Positions 53,036-64,000 of a stretch of 64,000 bases of DNA are shown in pieces. Numbering within the stretch: position 1 is the first letter of the stretch; each line of letters begins with the position of its first letter. A model generated the notes under the pieces. The model was not told where the DNA came from. It was given only the letters and a program-made list of their open reading frames with translations, and searched no databases. The stretch lies in contig LOEU01000030.1 in NCBI GenBank assembly GCA_001516025.1, positions 81,612 through 145,611 on the forward strand, given 5' to 3'. This stretch comes from a bacterium BRH_c32 (lineage in GTDB: Bacteria > Bacteroidota > Ignavibacteria > Ignavibacteriales > Melioribacteraceae). The position numbers and the translations under genes were made by a program.

Positions 53036-55795
53036 ACGGTAAGCCGCTTTCATTAATTCGGAAATTCTCTTTGTAAGGTTCTGATCTTTTTTGATTCGAT
53101 TAAATTCATTTATTGATCTGATTTTTTCTTTATCTTCAGGCAAAATAGAATTGCGAGTGTTTAATACAACTTGGAGAGTTATTTCTAATTTCTTTAATTC
53201 TTCAAATGTATTTCTTAATTGCGATATTAAGTTAGGGGCTAAAATATTTTTTAATAATTTTAATCGGTAATAATAGTTTTTACCAATACTTTTTTTGAAT
53301 AGTTTTAGGTCAGTCATTATAAAATAATTTAAGTAAAATTCTAAAGTTAGAAAACCCCCATTTTGTTTTTTCAGATTAATGCTATTCGTAATATGAGAAA
53401 ATGATTCTGAGCTTATCTTTTTCTGCATTTCTAAAATTTCACGTTTAATATCTTCATTATTCCGATTCATTAATTCATGTATCATTTCATTAACAAACTT
53501 ATCATACAAGTCAATACTACCCGATACAAACCGGATTTTAGAAAGTGCTTGAAATTCCCATATTCGTGCTCTCGACTTGAGATATTTTATATAATTTTCA
53601 ATATCCCAAATTAACTGGCTGCTCTTACCCTCGGGTCTTAATCTAAAATCAACCGAAAATGGACTAACAACTTTTTTGAGGTCTTCGATTTTATTCGATA
53701 TAATTTTGTTTAATTCAATAGATTTTTTAGGATTTATCGAAACAATGAGTAGATCAATATCGGAATTAAAAGTCATACTACCCGTAGCTGTGCTTCCAAG
53801 TGTTGCAACAAAACAGTCAGAATCTATAAAAATATTAGAAAAAAATCGATTCAAAATAAAATTGGTATGTGTTGAAATCGATTCAGATATTTTTTTGAAG
53901 TTAGATAATCTTAAAGTGAATTGGAATGATAGAATAAAGGATAATTCCTCTAGTGTCAGATTTGGTGCTAATTCTTTATTTATCTGATTAAACACTCTTC
54001 TGGTTAATAAAATCTCACCCGCTTTTTTATTCAGAAGTAAATATTCAGTCCCTCTTTTATTGTATTCCAAGTTTTTAAGAAGAGCGATTAAAAAATTAGT
54101 ATCCTTGAATTCATTGTACCAAATTGAAGGAAAATTTTGAGACTTAATTAACCGCACAAAATTTTCTAATATATTATCAGGGGATTTAGATTTTTTTAAA
54201 TAATTGAAAAGAATTTTCTCAATTTCCGAGAATAATAAGATAGTCCTATTATCAAACTCTTTTTGTTCAAGTAGTCCGCTTCCGCTTTGCAAATAAATTA
54301 AGTTTTTATCTGCTCTTTTGCGGTCGATAAACTTAGTCCTATCAAAACTATTTTTTGATATTTTGTTTTCAACAAGAATAGTATTAAAGACCGTTCTTAC
54401 TTTATTTCTAAAATCGGCGAGTTTATTTTTAAACACGACCGAATCCTTAAATCCTGTATATCTGGATAATTTCTCTAATATTTCCCCCTCAGTAGGAATT
54501 AAATGGGTTTGATTGTTATTCATTAATTGAAGAAAATGCTCGATTCTACGATAGAATATATACGAGGTAGTATAAATTTCTGCTTCAGATAAAGAAAGAA
54601 TTTTATATCCCGATAATAAATTGATTGCATCAAGAGTATTCCCGCTTCTTAATTCCTTATTATTTCCCCCGTTAATCATTTGAAGTGCTTGAACAGAAAA
54701 TTCAATATCCCTTATACCGCCAAAAAAAAGTTTTACGTTATCTTTTGCAAGTGATCTTCGTTCAATATTCTCTTTCATTTTTCTAATTTGATTAATGGGG
54801 GACTGGGTAAAGGATGCTGGATATACAAATCGGTTTATATAATTAGTAAATCTATGATATAGTTGTTGATCACCTGAGCAGAAATTAATTTTTATTAGCA
54901 TCTGCCTTTCCCAATCTTCGCCTCTCGATTCATAATAACGTAAATAATCATTAATCGAACCGCACAGAGAAGAATTTTTTCCATCAGGACGAAGTCTAAA
55001 ATCGACTCTATAAACAAAACCTTTTTCAGTTACCTCCGAGGAATATCTAATAAAATTAATTACAGCTTCCGACAGAATCTCTTCAATATTTTTTGGCAAT
55101 ATTTCATTTTCTTTATTTTCATAAAAAAGTATAAAATCTGCATCCGAGCTATAATTTAATTCGTTTCCTCCTAATTTACCCAATGAGCAGAGAGCATAAT
55201 TATTTAGATCATAAGTAATACTATATTTTTCCTTTATTTCTTTTATAGATAATTCAAATAAACTACTGAGTAGAGTATTTGCTAATATTGATAATTCGCT
55301 TATAGTTGTTTTTAATGAGGAAATTCCAAGTATATCAGAAGTACCAATTCTTAAAATATATCTTCGTTTGAAATTTCTGATGTAATTTAATTTTGTTTCA
55401 AGATATTTGAATTTATTAATACCTAAAACTAATTCTTCTTTACATTTTTGGTAATCTAATTTTTCTTTTAAGAAATTGTCATCAAAGAGCTGATATAAAT
55501 ATTCTGGGTTGCGAACAACGATATCGGTTAAATAATTACTGGTAGAAGCCAATGCACAGATAATCTCTAAATGGTGCGAATAAATTAAGGCATCATTGAA
55601 AAAAGAAATTTTATCATAATTAGAAGAAATAATACGTAATAAATTTGTTTCACTTTTTTGATTTACGAAATAACCCTTTAAAGCGAGTTCTAACCTAGAG
55701 ATTATAGTTTCAAATTTTGATAAAGATACTGAACCTTCAAGAAGTTTTAATAAATTATCATGAAAATCGGATGATAAAATTTTATTATCTAACAA
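53015..55795 (-). CDS. glnE: Glutamate-ammonia-ligase adenylyltransferase (GlnE)
   Basis: 926 residues. Two nucleotidyltransferase halves. The N-terminal one is canonical (LGKLGGNELNYSSDADFILF, followed by VDFRLRPDGKNSSLCGS and YYESRGEDWERQMLIK). The C-terminal one keeps the acidic pair (MTFNSDIDLLIV) and VDFRLRPEGKSSQLIWDIEN but reads LGSTATGS in place of the usual GKLGG. Adjusts glutamine synthetase by adding or removing AMP in response to PII. glnB lies about 3.3 kb away behind secA, in the opposite direction. Divergent from secA. Confidence 0.92.
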   Translation of the reverse strand: MLDNKILSSDFHDNLLKLLEGSVSLSKFETIISRLELALKGYFVNQKSETNLLRIISSNYDKISFFNDALIYSHHLEIICALASTSNYLTDIVVRNPEYLYQLFDDNFLKEKLDYQKCKEELVLGINKFKYLETKLNYIRNFKRRYILRIGTSDILGISSLKTTISELSILANTLLSSLFELSIKEIKEKYSITYDLNNYALCSLGKLGGNELNYSSDADFILFYENKENEILPKNIEEILSEAVINFIRYSSEVTEKGFVYRVDFRLRPDGKNSSLCGSINDYLRYYESRGEDWERQMLIKINFCSGDQQLYHRFTNYINRFVYPASFTQSPINQIRKMKENIERRSLAKDNVKLFFGGIRDIEFSVQALQMINGGNNKELRSGNTLDAINLLSGYKILSLSEAEIYTTSYIFYRRIEHFLQLMNNNQTHLIPTEGEILEKLSRYTGFKDSVVFKNKLADFRNKVRTVFNTILVENKISKNSFDRTKFIDRKRADKNLIYLQSGSGLLEQKEFDNRTILLFSEIEKILFNYLKKSKSPDNILENFVRLIKSQNFPSIWYNEFKDTNFLIALLKNLEYNKRGTEYLLLNKKAGEILLTRRVFNQINKELAPNLTLEELSFILSFQFTLRLSNFKKISESISTHTNFILNRFFSNIFIDSDCFVATLGSTATGSMTFNSDIDLLIVSINPKKSIELNKIISNKIEDLKKVVSPFSVDFRLRPEGKSSQLIWDIENYIKYLKSRARIWEFQALSKIRFVSGSIDLYDKFVNEMIHELMNRNNEDIKREILEMQKKISSESFSHITNSINLKKQNGGFLTLEFYLNYFIMTDLKLFKKSIGKNYYYRLKLLKNILAPNLISQLRNTFEELKKLEITLQVVLNTRNSILPEDKEKIRSINEFNRIKKDQNLTKRISELMKAAYRLIQLIK

Positions 55796-55984
55796 GTGAA
55801 TTCCTTCGCTTAATAAAAATAAATCCTTATTTCCGTAAAAATAACATAAAAATGAAACTTATTATCAGTAATAATTTATAAAATATGCGTAAAAAAGGGG
55901 ATTATCGAGGCTTAACAATAAGTTCAATTGAATTTCATAGACTCTTTAATTAACTTTATTTTCTTAAAAAATTGGGAGAATTTA

Positions 55985-59394
<3,410 letters not shown>

Positions 59395-59405
59395 GGAAAA
59401 ACAAC

Positions 59406-62015
59406 TTGAAACGTAATATTTTATTGGTCGCATTGGTTTTCGTAGTAACCTCATGCGGACTTTGGCGCGATTTTACTACATATTTTAATACCTATTTTAA
59501 TGCATCTCGAATTCTTGGACTTGTAGAAGATGAATTAAATGAAAAGATTACAGATCCATTCGAATTCAAAGAGACTAAGATCACTCAGCAGCAGAGCCAG
59601 CAGCTCACTAAGGTGATTGAGAAATGTTCAAAAATTCTTCAGTTCGATAAAGAATCCTCTTACTTTACCGATGCACTTTTTATGACGGGTAAAGCTTTCT
59701 ATTATCAGGGAGAATATTCTAAAGCACAGAGGAAATTTTCTGAACTTGCTGCCGTTCAAGAAAGTGATTATACTCTTATTAATCAAGTGTGGTTAGCACG
59801 CACAAACCTGCAATTAAGAAATTTTGATGAAGGTCTTGCCCAACTCGATGAAGCAATTATAAAAGCAAAGGAAAACGAAGAAGAAGAAGTTTATATCGAA
59901 GGTTCTATTAAAAGAATCGGGTTCTTAATTTATCGTGAAGAATATGCAAATGCTGCAAAAAATGCAGCTGACTTAATTAGTAATATTGATGATGATGAAA
60001 TTAATGCTTTAGTCTCGTATAAGTTAGGAACGATATACCTAAAGACAAATGAACTTCAACTTGCTTCTGAAGCGTTTTATGATGTAAATGAAAAATATTC
60101 TCCTTCATTTGATGTAGAATTTAAAAGTCTTTTGGAATTGGCAAAACTTCAGAAGCAATTAGATAAAGTGGATCAAAGTTATGAATTACTAACTGATCTC
60201 AGCGAAAATAATAAATATAGATTGTTCTTAGACCAGATTTTTTATGAGATTGGTGATGTATATGCGATTAAAGGTGAGTATGATAAAGCAATTGAAGAAT
60301 TTGTTAATATTGATACGACCTATCGACAAAGTCCATTCTCAGGCTTAGCACAGTATCGACTCGGTGGTATATATGAATTTAACGAAGTCAATTATGATAG
60401 TTCACGAAAATATTATTATAAGGCTTCATCTAATTTAATCGGGCTTGACGTAAGAGAGAAAAAGGCGGAATCAAGTAAAAAAGCATTAATTTTTGATCGC
60501 TATTTTACTCTAGTAAACGAGATTAAAGCAAATAAGAAAGCGCTTGAATACATTGCCGACCCCTTAAAATTTGAACGTGACTCTATTGACTTCAAAGTTA
60601 CAATGGAAAAAATTGAAGCTGAAAAACAATTAAATGCAGCGACACAACAATTTCGCAGTCAAAGCGATGGTAATAATTCGTTTCAAAATCAATTTCAAAC
60701 TCAACAGGCGCAAACTCCGGTTACTAATGATCCGAATGCTGTTCAATATAATACATCCACAAATCCGAATTCTACATCTCAGTCTCAACAGCCTACTAAT
60801 CCGGACATAAATGCTTTATCGCAATATTCATCGGGAAATAATAATGATCTTTCTTTAGAATCATTAATAAGACAAGGGAAAATTCTCAAACCGATTCTGC
60901 CAAAAATAAGTGCAGATTCTGTTAATTCACTACTTGCTTCAAATTATTATAATCTTGGGAATTTATTCTTTTCTGAGATTGAGGACTTAGATTCGGCATA
61001 TTCATATTATGATAAAGTTATAACTGAATATCCGGAAAAAGGATTTACACCTCAATCAATTTATGCAATCGGAACGATTTATGAGACAGAGAACAATAAA
61101 GAAAAAGCGGATAGTCTTTTTAATATAATTATAGAAAATTATGAAAATAGCCCACTTCATATTGAAGCCGGGAAAAAACTTGGTATGGTAAAAATTGAAA
61201 CTAAATCCGATCCTGCTGAAAAATTATATTTAGTTGCTGAAGATAAGATGTTTAATAAAAATTATGAAGAAGCAATTAAAGACTTTAGAAATATTTATAA
61301 TACAAATCCAAATTCTGCTTTTGCACCAAAAGCGCTTTATGCTGCCGGTTTAATTTATGAAGAAAACCTAGTTCAATATGATTCTGCTGCAGCATACTAT
61401 GAGATTTTGAATAAAGAATATGCTGTAACTCCATTTGCAAAACAGAGTTTCGCAAAACTAAGCGGATTTCAAGCTGAGCAGAAAGCAATTAAGCTCAAAA
61501 AAGAGGTGGAAGAACAAAAGAAAGTAAATGAAGCAGCCAAAACTATTAGTCCATTATTCTCTGCAACCGATTCAACTTCAATTTCTAAAAACAAAATAGG
61601 AAAAATTGATTCTTCAATTTCAAAAAAGAAAAACGGTAAAATAGATTCTTCTTTGCCTAAGAAGGCAAAGATTGCAATAGATACATCCGATTCTTCAATT
61701 GGAATATTAAATGCAGTTTCTGATTCACTTTCAAAGGCAAGTATGAAAGGTGAATTAAAAGATTCTTCAGAAGTTAAAAAAATTCCGGAAAGGAAAGTAT
61801 TTAAAGATATTCCCGATGAAGTGAAAAGGAAAATCGGTCTGCCGGTCGATTCCACAAAAGCAAAAAAAGATGAATTATTACCAAGTGATTCATTGAAATT
61901 ATTAAATAAGTCAGGTATTAAAATAGATACAACTATATTTAAGAAAGAATTGGAAGGTATCACTCCTGCACCACCTGCTGATTCAACCAAAAAGCTAATT
62001 GAGGATGACATTTAA
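59406..62015 (+). CDS. TPR-repeat lipoprotein, PorW/SprE-like (type IX secretion/gliding)
   Basis: 869 residues starting at TTG 59406, with AAGGA ten bases upstream. Lipobox VTSCGLW, then the family hallmark DFTTYFNTYFNASRIL. Many TPR-like helical repeats follow (about 65-345 and 520-700, for example FYYQGEYSKAQRKFSELAAV and YDKAIEEFVNID). They are split by a low-complexity Gln/Asn/Ser/Thr stretch (about 420-485). The Lys/Ser/Asp-rich C-terminus contains short near-repeats (KIDSSISKKKNGKIDSSLPKK). PorW/SprE lipoproteins are needed for type IX secretion. This fits the two secreted proteins in the window that end in sorting domains. Its end overlaps the AlbA_2 gene by 11 nt. Confidence 0.83.
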   Translation: MKRNILLVALVFVVTSCGLWRDFTTYFNTYFNASRILGLVEDELNEKITDPFEFKETKITQQQSQQLTKVIEKCSKILQFDKESSYFTDALFMTGKAFYYQGEYSKAQRKFSELAAVQESDYTLINQVWLARTNLQLRNFDEGLAQLDEAIIKAKENEEEEVYIEGSIKRIGFLIYREEYANAAKNAADLISNIDDDEINALVSYKLGTIYLKTNELQLASEAFYDVNEKYSPSFDVEFKSLLELAKLQKQLDKVDQSYELLTDLSENNKYRLFLDQIFYEIGDVYAIKGEYDKAIEEFVNIDTTYRQSPFSGLAQYRLGGIYEFNEVNYDSSRKYYYKASSNLIGLDVREKKAESSKKALIFDRYFTLVNEIKANKKALEYIADPLKFERDSIDFKVTMEKIEAEKQLNAATQQFRSQSDGNNSFQNQFQTQQAQTPVTNDPNAVQYNTSTNPNSTSQSQQPTNPDINALSQYSSGNNNDLSLESLIRQGKILKPILPKISADSVNSLLASNYYNLGNLFFSEIEDLDSAYSYYDKVITEYPEKGFTPQSIYAIGTIYETENNKEKADSLFNIIIENYENSPLHIEAGKKLGMVKIETKSDPAEKLYLVAEDKMFNKNYEEAIKDFRNIYNTNPNSAFAPKALYAAGLIYEENLVQYDSAAAYYEILNKEYAVTPFAKQSFAKLSGFQAEQKAIKLKKEVEEQKKVNEAAKTISPLFSATDSTSISKNKIGKIDSSISKKKNGKIDSSLPKKAKIAIDTSDSSIGILNAVSDSLSKASMKGELKDSSEVKKIPERKVFKDIPDEVKRKIGLPVDSTKAKKDELLPSDSLKLLNKSGIKIDTTIFKKELEGITPAPPADSTKKLIEDDI

Positions 62016-62661
62016 AAAATTTGAAAATTTAATTGAGCAGGGTGAAAGCACTACTATTGAATTTAAACAACGCTTTTCCACCCATGAAAAAATTGCTAAA
62101 GAAATAATCGCCTTTGCTAATACCAAAGGCGGTTTTATTTTATTTGGTATTAATGATAATGGTTCAATTTACGGTTTAGAAAGCGAAAAATCGGATAATG
62201 AATTAATAACCGAATGTTGTGAAAAGTATTGTGAGCCACCCGTAAAATATAATCTGGAAAACATCGAGTATAAGAAGAAGGATATTCTCATACTCTACGT
62301 TAATGAATCAAATATAAAACCGCATCGAATTCAAGATTATAATTCCAAAATTGATTTAAATACAGCGCAAGTATTTATAAGAGTCAATGATAAAAGCGTT
62401 CCCGCTAGCAAAGAGATGATTAAAATAATGCAGACTCAGACAGAAGAAAGATCATTAACAAAATATAATGTGGGGAAGAACGAGAAAATTGTTTTTGAAA
62501 TGCTGCAAAAGAAAGAGACAATAACTGTAAAAGAATTAAGTGAGTCGGCAAATATTTCTCAAAGAAGGGCATCAAGAACATTGATTAATTTGGTTAGAGC
62601 AAATCTTTTATTTATCCACATAAAGGATAACGGTGCAGAATATTTTACTACGGCTATCTGA
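62005..62661 (+). CDS. AlbA_2-domain (Schlafen-like) protein with winged-helix end
   Basis: About 218 residues. The N-terminal part has the AlbA_2 signature ESTTIEFKQRF, IAKEIIAFANTKGGFILFGI and NDNGSIYGLES. The C-terminal part is a winged helix (VKELSESANISQRRASRTLI, NLVRANLL). Such proteins are mostly called putative transcription regulators; some act with nucleic acids or nucleotides. ATG 62005 is preferred to TTG 61999; GAGG stands directly before the ATG, an unusually short spacing, and the gene overlaps the PorW-like gene. Confidence 0.88.
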   Translation: MTFKKFENLIEQGESTTIEFKQRFSTHEKIAKEIIAFANTKGGFILFGINDNGSIYGLESEKSDNELITECCEKYCEPPVKYNLENIEYKKKDILILYVNESNIKPHRIQDYNSKIDLNTAQVFIRVNDKSVPASKEMIKIMQTQTEERSLTKYNVGKNEKIVFEMLQKKETITVKELSESANISQRRASRTLINLVRANLLFIHIKDNGAEYFTTAI

Positions 62662-62681
62662 AATATTTCACTTCAGCTACT

Positions 62682-63221
62682 TTATTTACTAATATCATAA
62701 ACCCTTCTTAGATCAAAAATACTAATGCCATAAGCCACCGCTACATTCAATGACTGCTTAATACCATATTGAGGAATCTCTAAAGTAAAATCACATTCGT
62801 CCAATAAGTCTTGTTGTACACCCGTAATTTCATTCCCGATTATTAAACAAATCGGGAATTGGTAAGAATCAATTTCGTAATATTTTGTACTCTTTTCAGT
62901 TAATTCTAAAGCCGCAATCTTATATCCAATCTCTTTGTACTTTTTAATAATTATTTTTGGGTCATTTACGTATTCCCATGAAACACTATTCTGAGAACCT
63001 AATGCAGTTTTCAAAACTTCTTTTTGAGGCGGATGAGGAGTATAACCGCATAGATACAGCTTCTCGATCATAGCACCATCGGAAGTCCTAAAAATAGAAC
63101 CAACGTTATAAGCGCTTCTTACGCTATTAATTACCACTACGACAGGCATACGATCAGCCGAACTGATATTCTCTATTTTACTTCTATTCTCTGATATTTC
63201 CGAATGTGTTAATTTTCTCAT
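62682..63221 (-). CDS. TrmH/SpoU-family RNA 2'-O-methyltransferase
   Basis: 179 residues. SPOUT knot motifs: NVGSIFRTSDGAMIEKLYLC (motif 1), CLIIGNEITGVQQDLLDECD (motif 2) and IPQYGIKQSLNVAVAYGISI (motif 3). Methylates a ribose in tRNA or rRNA; short form without an RNA-binding N-terminal domain, as in TrmL/TrmH-like proteins. Target not predictable. Starts one base after the upstream SMR gene, so the two form an operon. Confidence 0.92.
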   Translation of the reverse strand: MRKLTHSEISENRSKIENISSADRMPVVVVINSVRSAYNVGSIFRTSDGAMIEKLYLCGYTPHPPQKEVLKTALGSQNSVSWEYVNDPKIIIKKYKEIGYKIAALELTEKSTKYYEIDSYQFPICLIIGNEITGVQQDLLDECDFTLEIPQYGIKQSLNVAVAYGISIFDLRRVYDISK

Positions 63222-63222
63222 A

Positions 63223-63540
63223 TTATTTTGATGTGAATTTTAAGCCTATTATACCGGCGAAGATTAATAATAGGAATAATATTCTTAAGACCTCTTTTGA
63301 TTCATTAAAAAATAAGATACCGTATAAAGCTGTCCCAACCGCACCAATACCTGTCCAGACGGCATAAGCCGTTCCGATAGGGAGCCCTTTAACACCAAGG
63401 GAAAGAAATATATAGCTTAATACCATAGTAATTACAGTGAATATACTCGCCTTAAGGTTTGTAAATCCATTGCTATATTTTAGACCTACTGCCCAGCTTA
63501 TTTCAAATACAGCAGCTATCAGAATGTATATCCAATACAT
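63223..63540 (-). CDS. Small multidrug resistance family exporter (Gdx/SugE type)
   Basis: 105 residues, four TM helices. Conserved AAVFEISWAVGLKYSNGF with the membrane Glu, and GLPIGTAYAVWTGIGAVGTA, match the SugE/Gdx subgroup that exports guanidinium rather than the EmrE drug-export group. First gene of a two-gene leftward unit with the RNA methyltransferase. No guanidine riboswitch was recognised upstream. Confidence 0.92.
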   Translation of the reverse strand: MYWIYILIAAVFEISWAVGLKYSNGFTNLKASIFTVITMVLSYIFLSLGVKGLPIGTAYAVWTGIGAVGTALYGILFFNESKEVLRILFLLLIFAGIIGLKFTSK

Positions 63541-63679
63541 TAAAGGGTTCCCATTTTAAATTAACCTTTAAAATAAAGATTTATATAGACATTATAAACT
63601 ATATTCCTATTAGAAAATAATACAAAATGTCTTTTTATTTTTTATAAAATAAATTATTTTTCGAAAAAAGGGAGATCAA

Positions 63680-64000
63680 ATGAAAAATTTTTTTAAATAT
63701 TCCGGCATTTTATTATTAATAATTGCTGTTTTATTTCTGAGTGGAATAATATATTTTAATTCGAGTTATCCAAAAGTCATTACAAAAAAAAATATAAAAA
63801 TAGAACAAACAGCCGAACGAGTAGAAAGAGGCAAGTATCTTGTGAATCATGTTGCTGCCTGTATTGACTGCCATTCGAGCAGAGACTATACATTATATAC
63901 AGCACCAATGATTAAAGGAACTGAGGGAATAGGGGGAGAGAGGTTCGGTGAAGAAATGGGATTCCCCGGCAATATTTATGCAAAAAATATTACTCCCTCA
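63680..64000 (+). CDS. c-type cytochrome, membrane-anchored (3' end cut by window)
   Basis: First 107 codons visible. ATG 63680 follows GGGAG. N-terminal anchor or signal (YSGILLLIIAVLFLSGIIYF), then ERVERGKYLVNHVAACIDCH with the covalent haem motif C-I-D-C-H, then MIKGTEGIGGERFG and NIYAKNITPS. This matches the class I cytochromes found in alcohol dehydrogenase-type or isoquinoline-oxidoreductase subunits (AxxRGxYLVxxxACxDCH). Located in the periplasm; partner unknown because the gene runs off the edge. Confidence 0.88.
   Translation, partial: MKNFFKYSGILLLIIAVLFLSGIIYFNSSYPKVITKKNIKIEQTAERVERGKYLVNHVAACIDCHSSRDYTLYTAPMIKGTEGIGGERFGEEMGFPGNIYAKNITPS

Noticed and set aside
61469..62011. Long open frame on the minus strand (180 codons)
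   Set aside because: It is the antisense of the Lys/Ser/Asp-rich end of the PorW-like gene; its Ser/Phe/Ile-rich composition is what that coding strand gives in reverse, and it has no ribosome site.
63541..63679. Possible guanidine riboswitch before the Gdx/SugE gene
   Set aside because: The leader is short and almost all A/T, with no ACG/CCGG-type guanidine motifs visible.

Overview
The window looks like a piece of chromosome from a member of the Ignavibacteria (Ignavibacteriota, FCB group). The DNA is AT-rich. Two large secreted proteins end in the PNPFNP-type C-terminal domain used by type IX secretion. A TPR lipoprotein resembles PorW/SprE. The succinate dehydrogenase/fumarate reductase has the single five-helix membrane subunit common in Bacteroidota/Chlorobi-type bacteria, and a DUF4837-like lipoprotein is present. 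The taxonomic call is inferred from these proteins and was not computed. Shine-Dalgarno sequences are visible before many genes. No IS element, CRISPR array or rRNA was seen; there is one tRNA.

Region 1 (1-5.5 kb) is sugar use and sensing. It holds the end of a GH130 mannosylglucose phosphorylase, then an operon of a membrane-anchored sugar-binding protein, a two-TM histidine kinase and a sigma-54-type response regulator. A near-perfect -24/-12 promoter sits inside the terminator that separates the two units, so the operon may be self-activated. Region 2 (5.6-11.1 kb) has a cold-shock protein, the wreck of a membrane histidine kinase, and a tightly overlapping leftward operon: corrinoid protein, UroD/MtaA-like protein that has lost its zinc cysteines, DUF1638 protein, and a soluble GAF-GAF-PAS histidine kinase. 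This operon is the best candidate for an undescribed system: corrinoid/methyl-group chemistry genetically wired to a sensor kinase. A 28-residue membrane peptide lies just beyond it.

Region 3 (11.1-20.3 kb) carries an 11-module fibronectin-like secreted protein, 3-methyladenine glycosylase, an SPFH protein paired with a 57-residue ribbon-helix-helix-like protein, and a secreted GH3 glycosidase with CARDB, discoidin and sorting domains. Region 4 (20.3-31.9 kb) has a leftward ECF sigma/anti-sigma/TonB-domain lipoprotein operon divergent from a MacAB-like adaptor/ATPase/two-permease operon, a degenerate HATPase-like protein, a sugar epimerase and an MltF-like transglycosylase. It ends with a BtuB-like receptor under a cobalamin riboswitch with a visible RBS-sequestering hairpin. 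Uptake of B12 and the corrinoid operon of region 2 fit together.

Region 5 (32-64 kb) is mostly housekeeping: sdhCAB, an unknown highly acidic protein beside obg, an M48 protease, tRNA-Met(CAU), secG, a LOG protein, rpsU, an ECF sigma factor and an M14 peptidase. It continues with an AddB-like nuclease, greA, the conserved tilS-hpt-ftsH block, a dolichol-kinase-like membrane protein, a DUF4837 lipoprotein, glnE, secA, glnB, the PorW-like lipoprotein, an AlbA_2-type regulator, a TrmH/SpoU methyltransferase, an SMR (Gdx/SugE) exporter and the start of a c-type cytochrome cut by the right edge.
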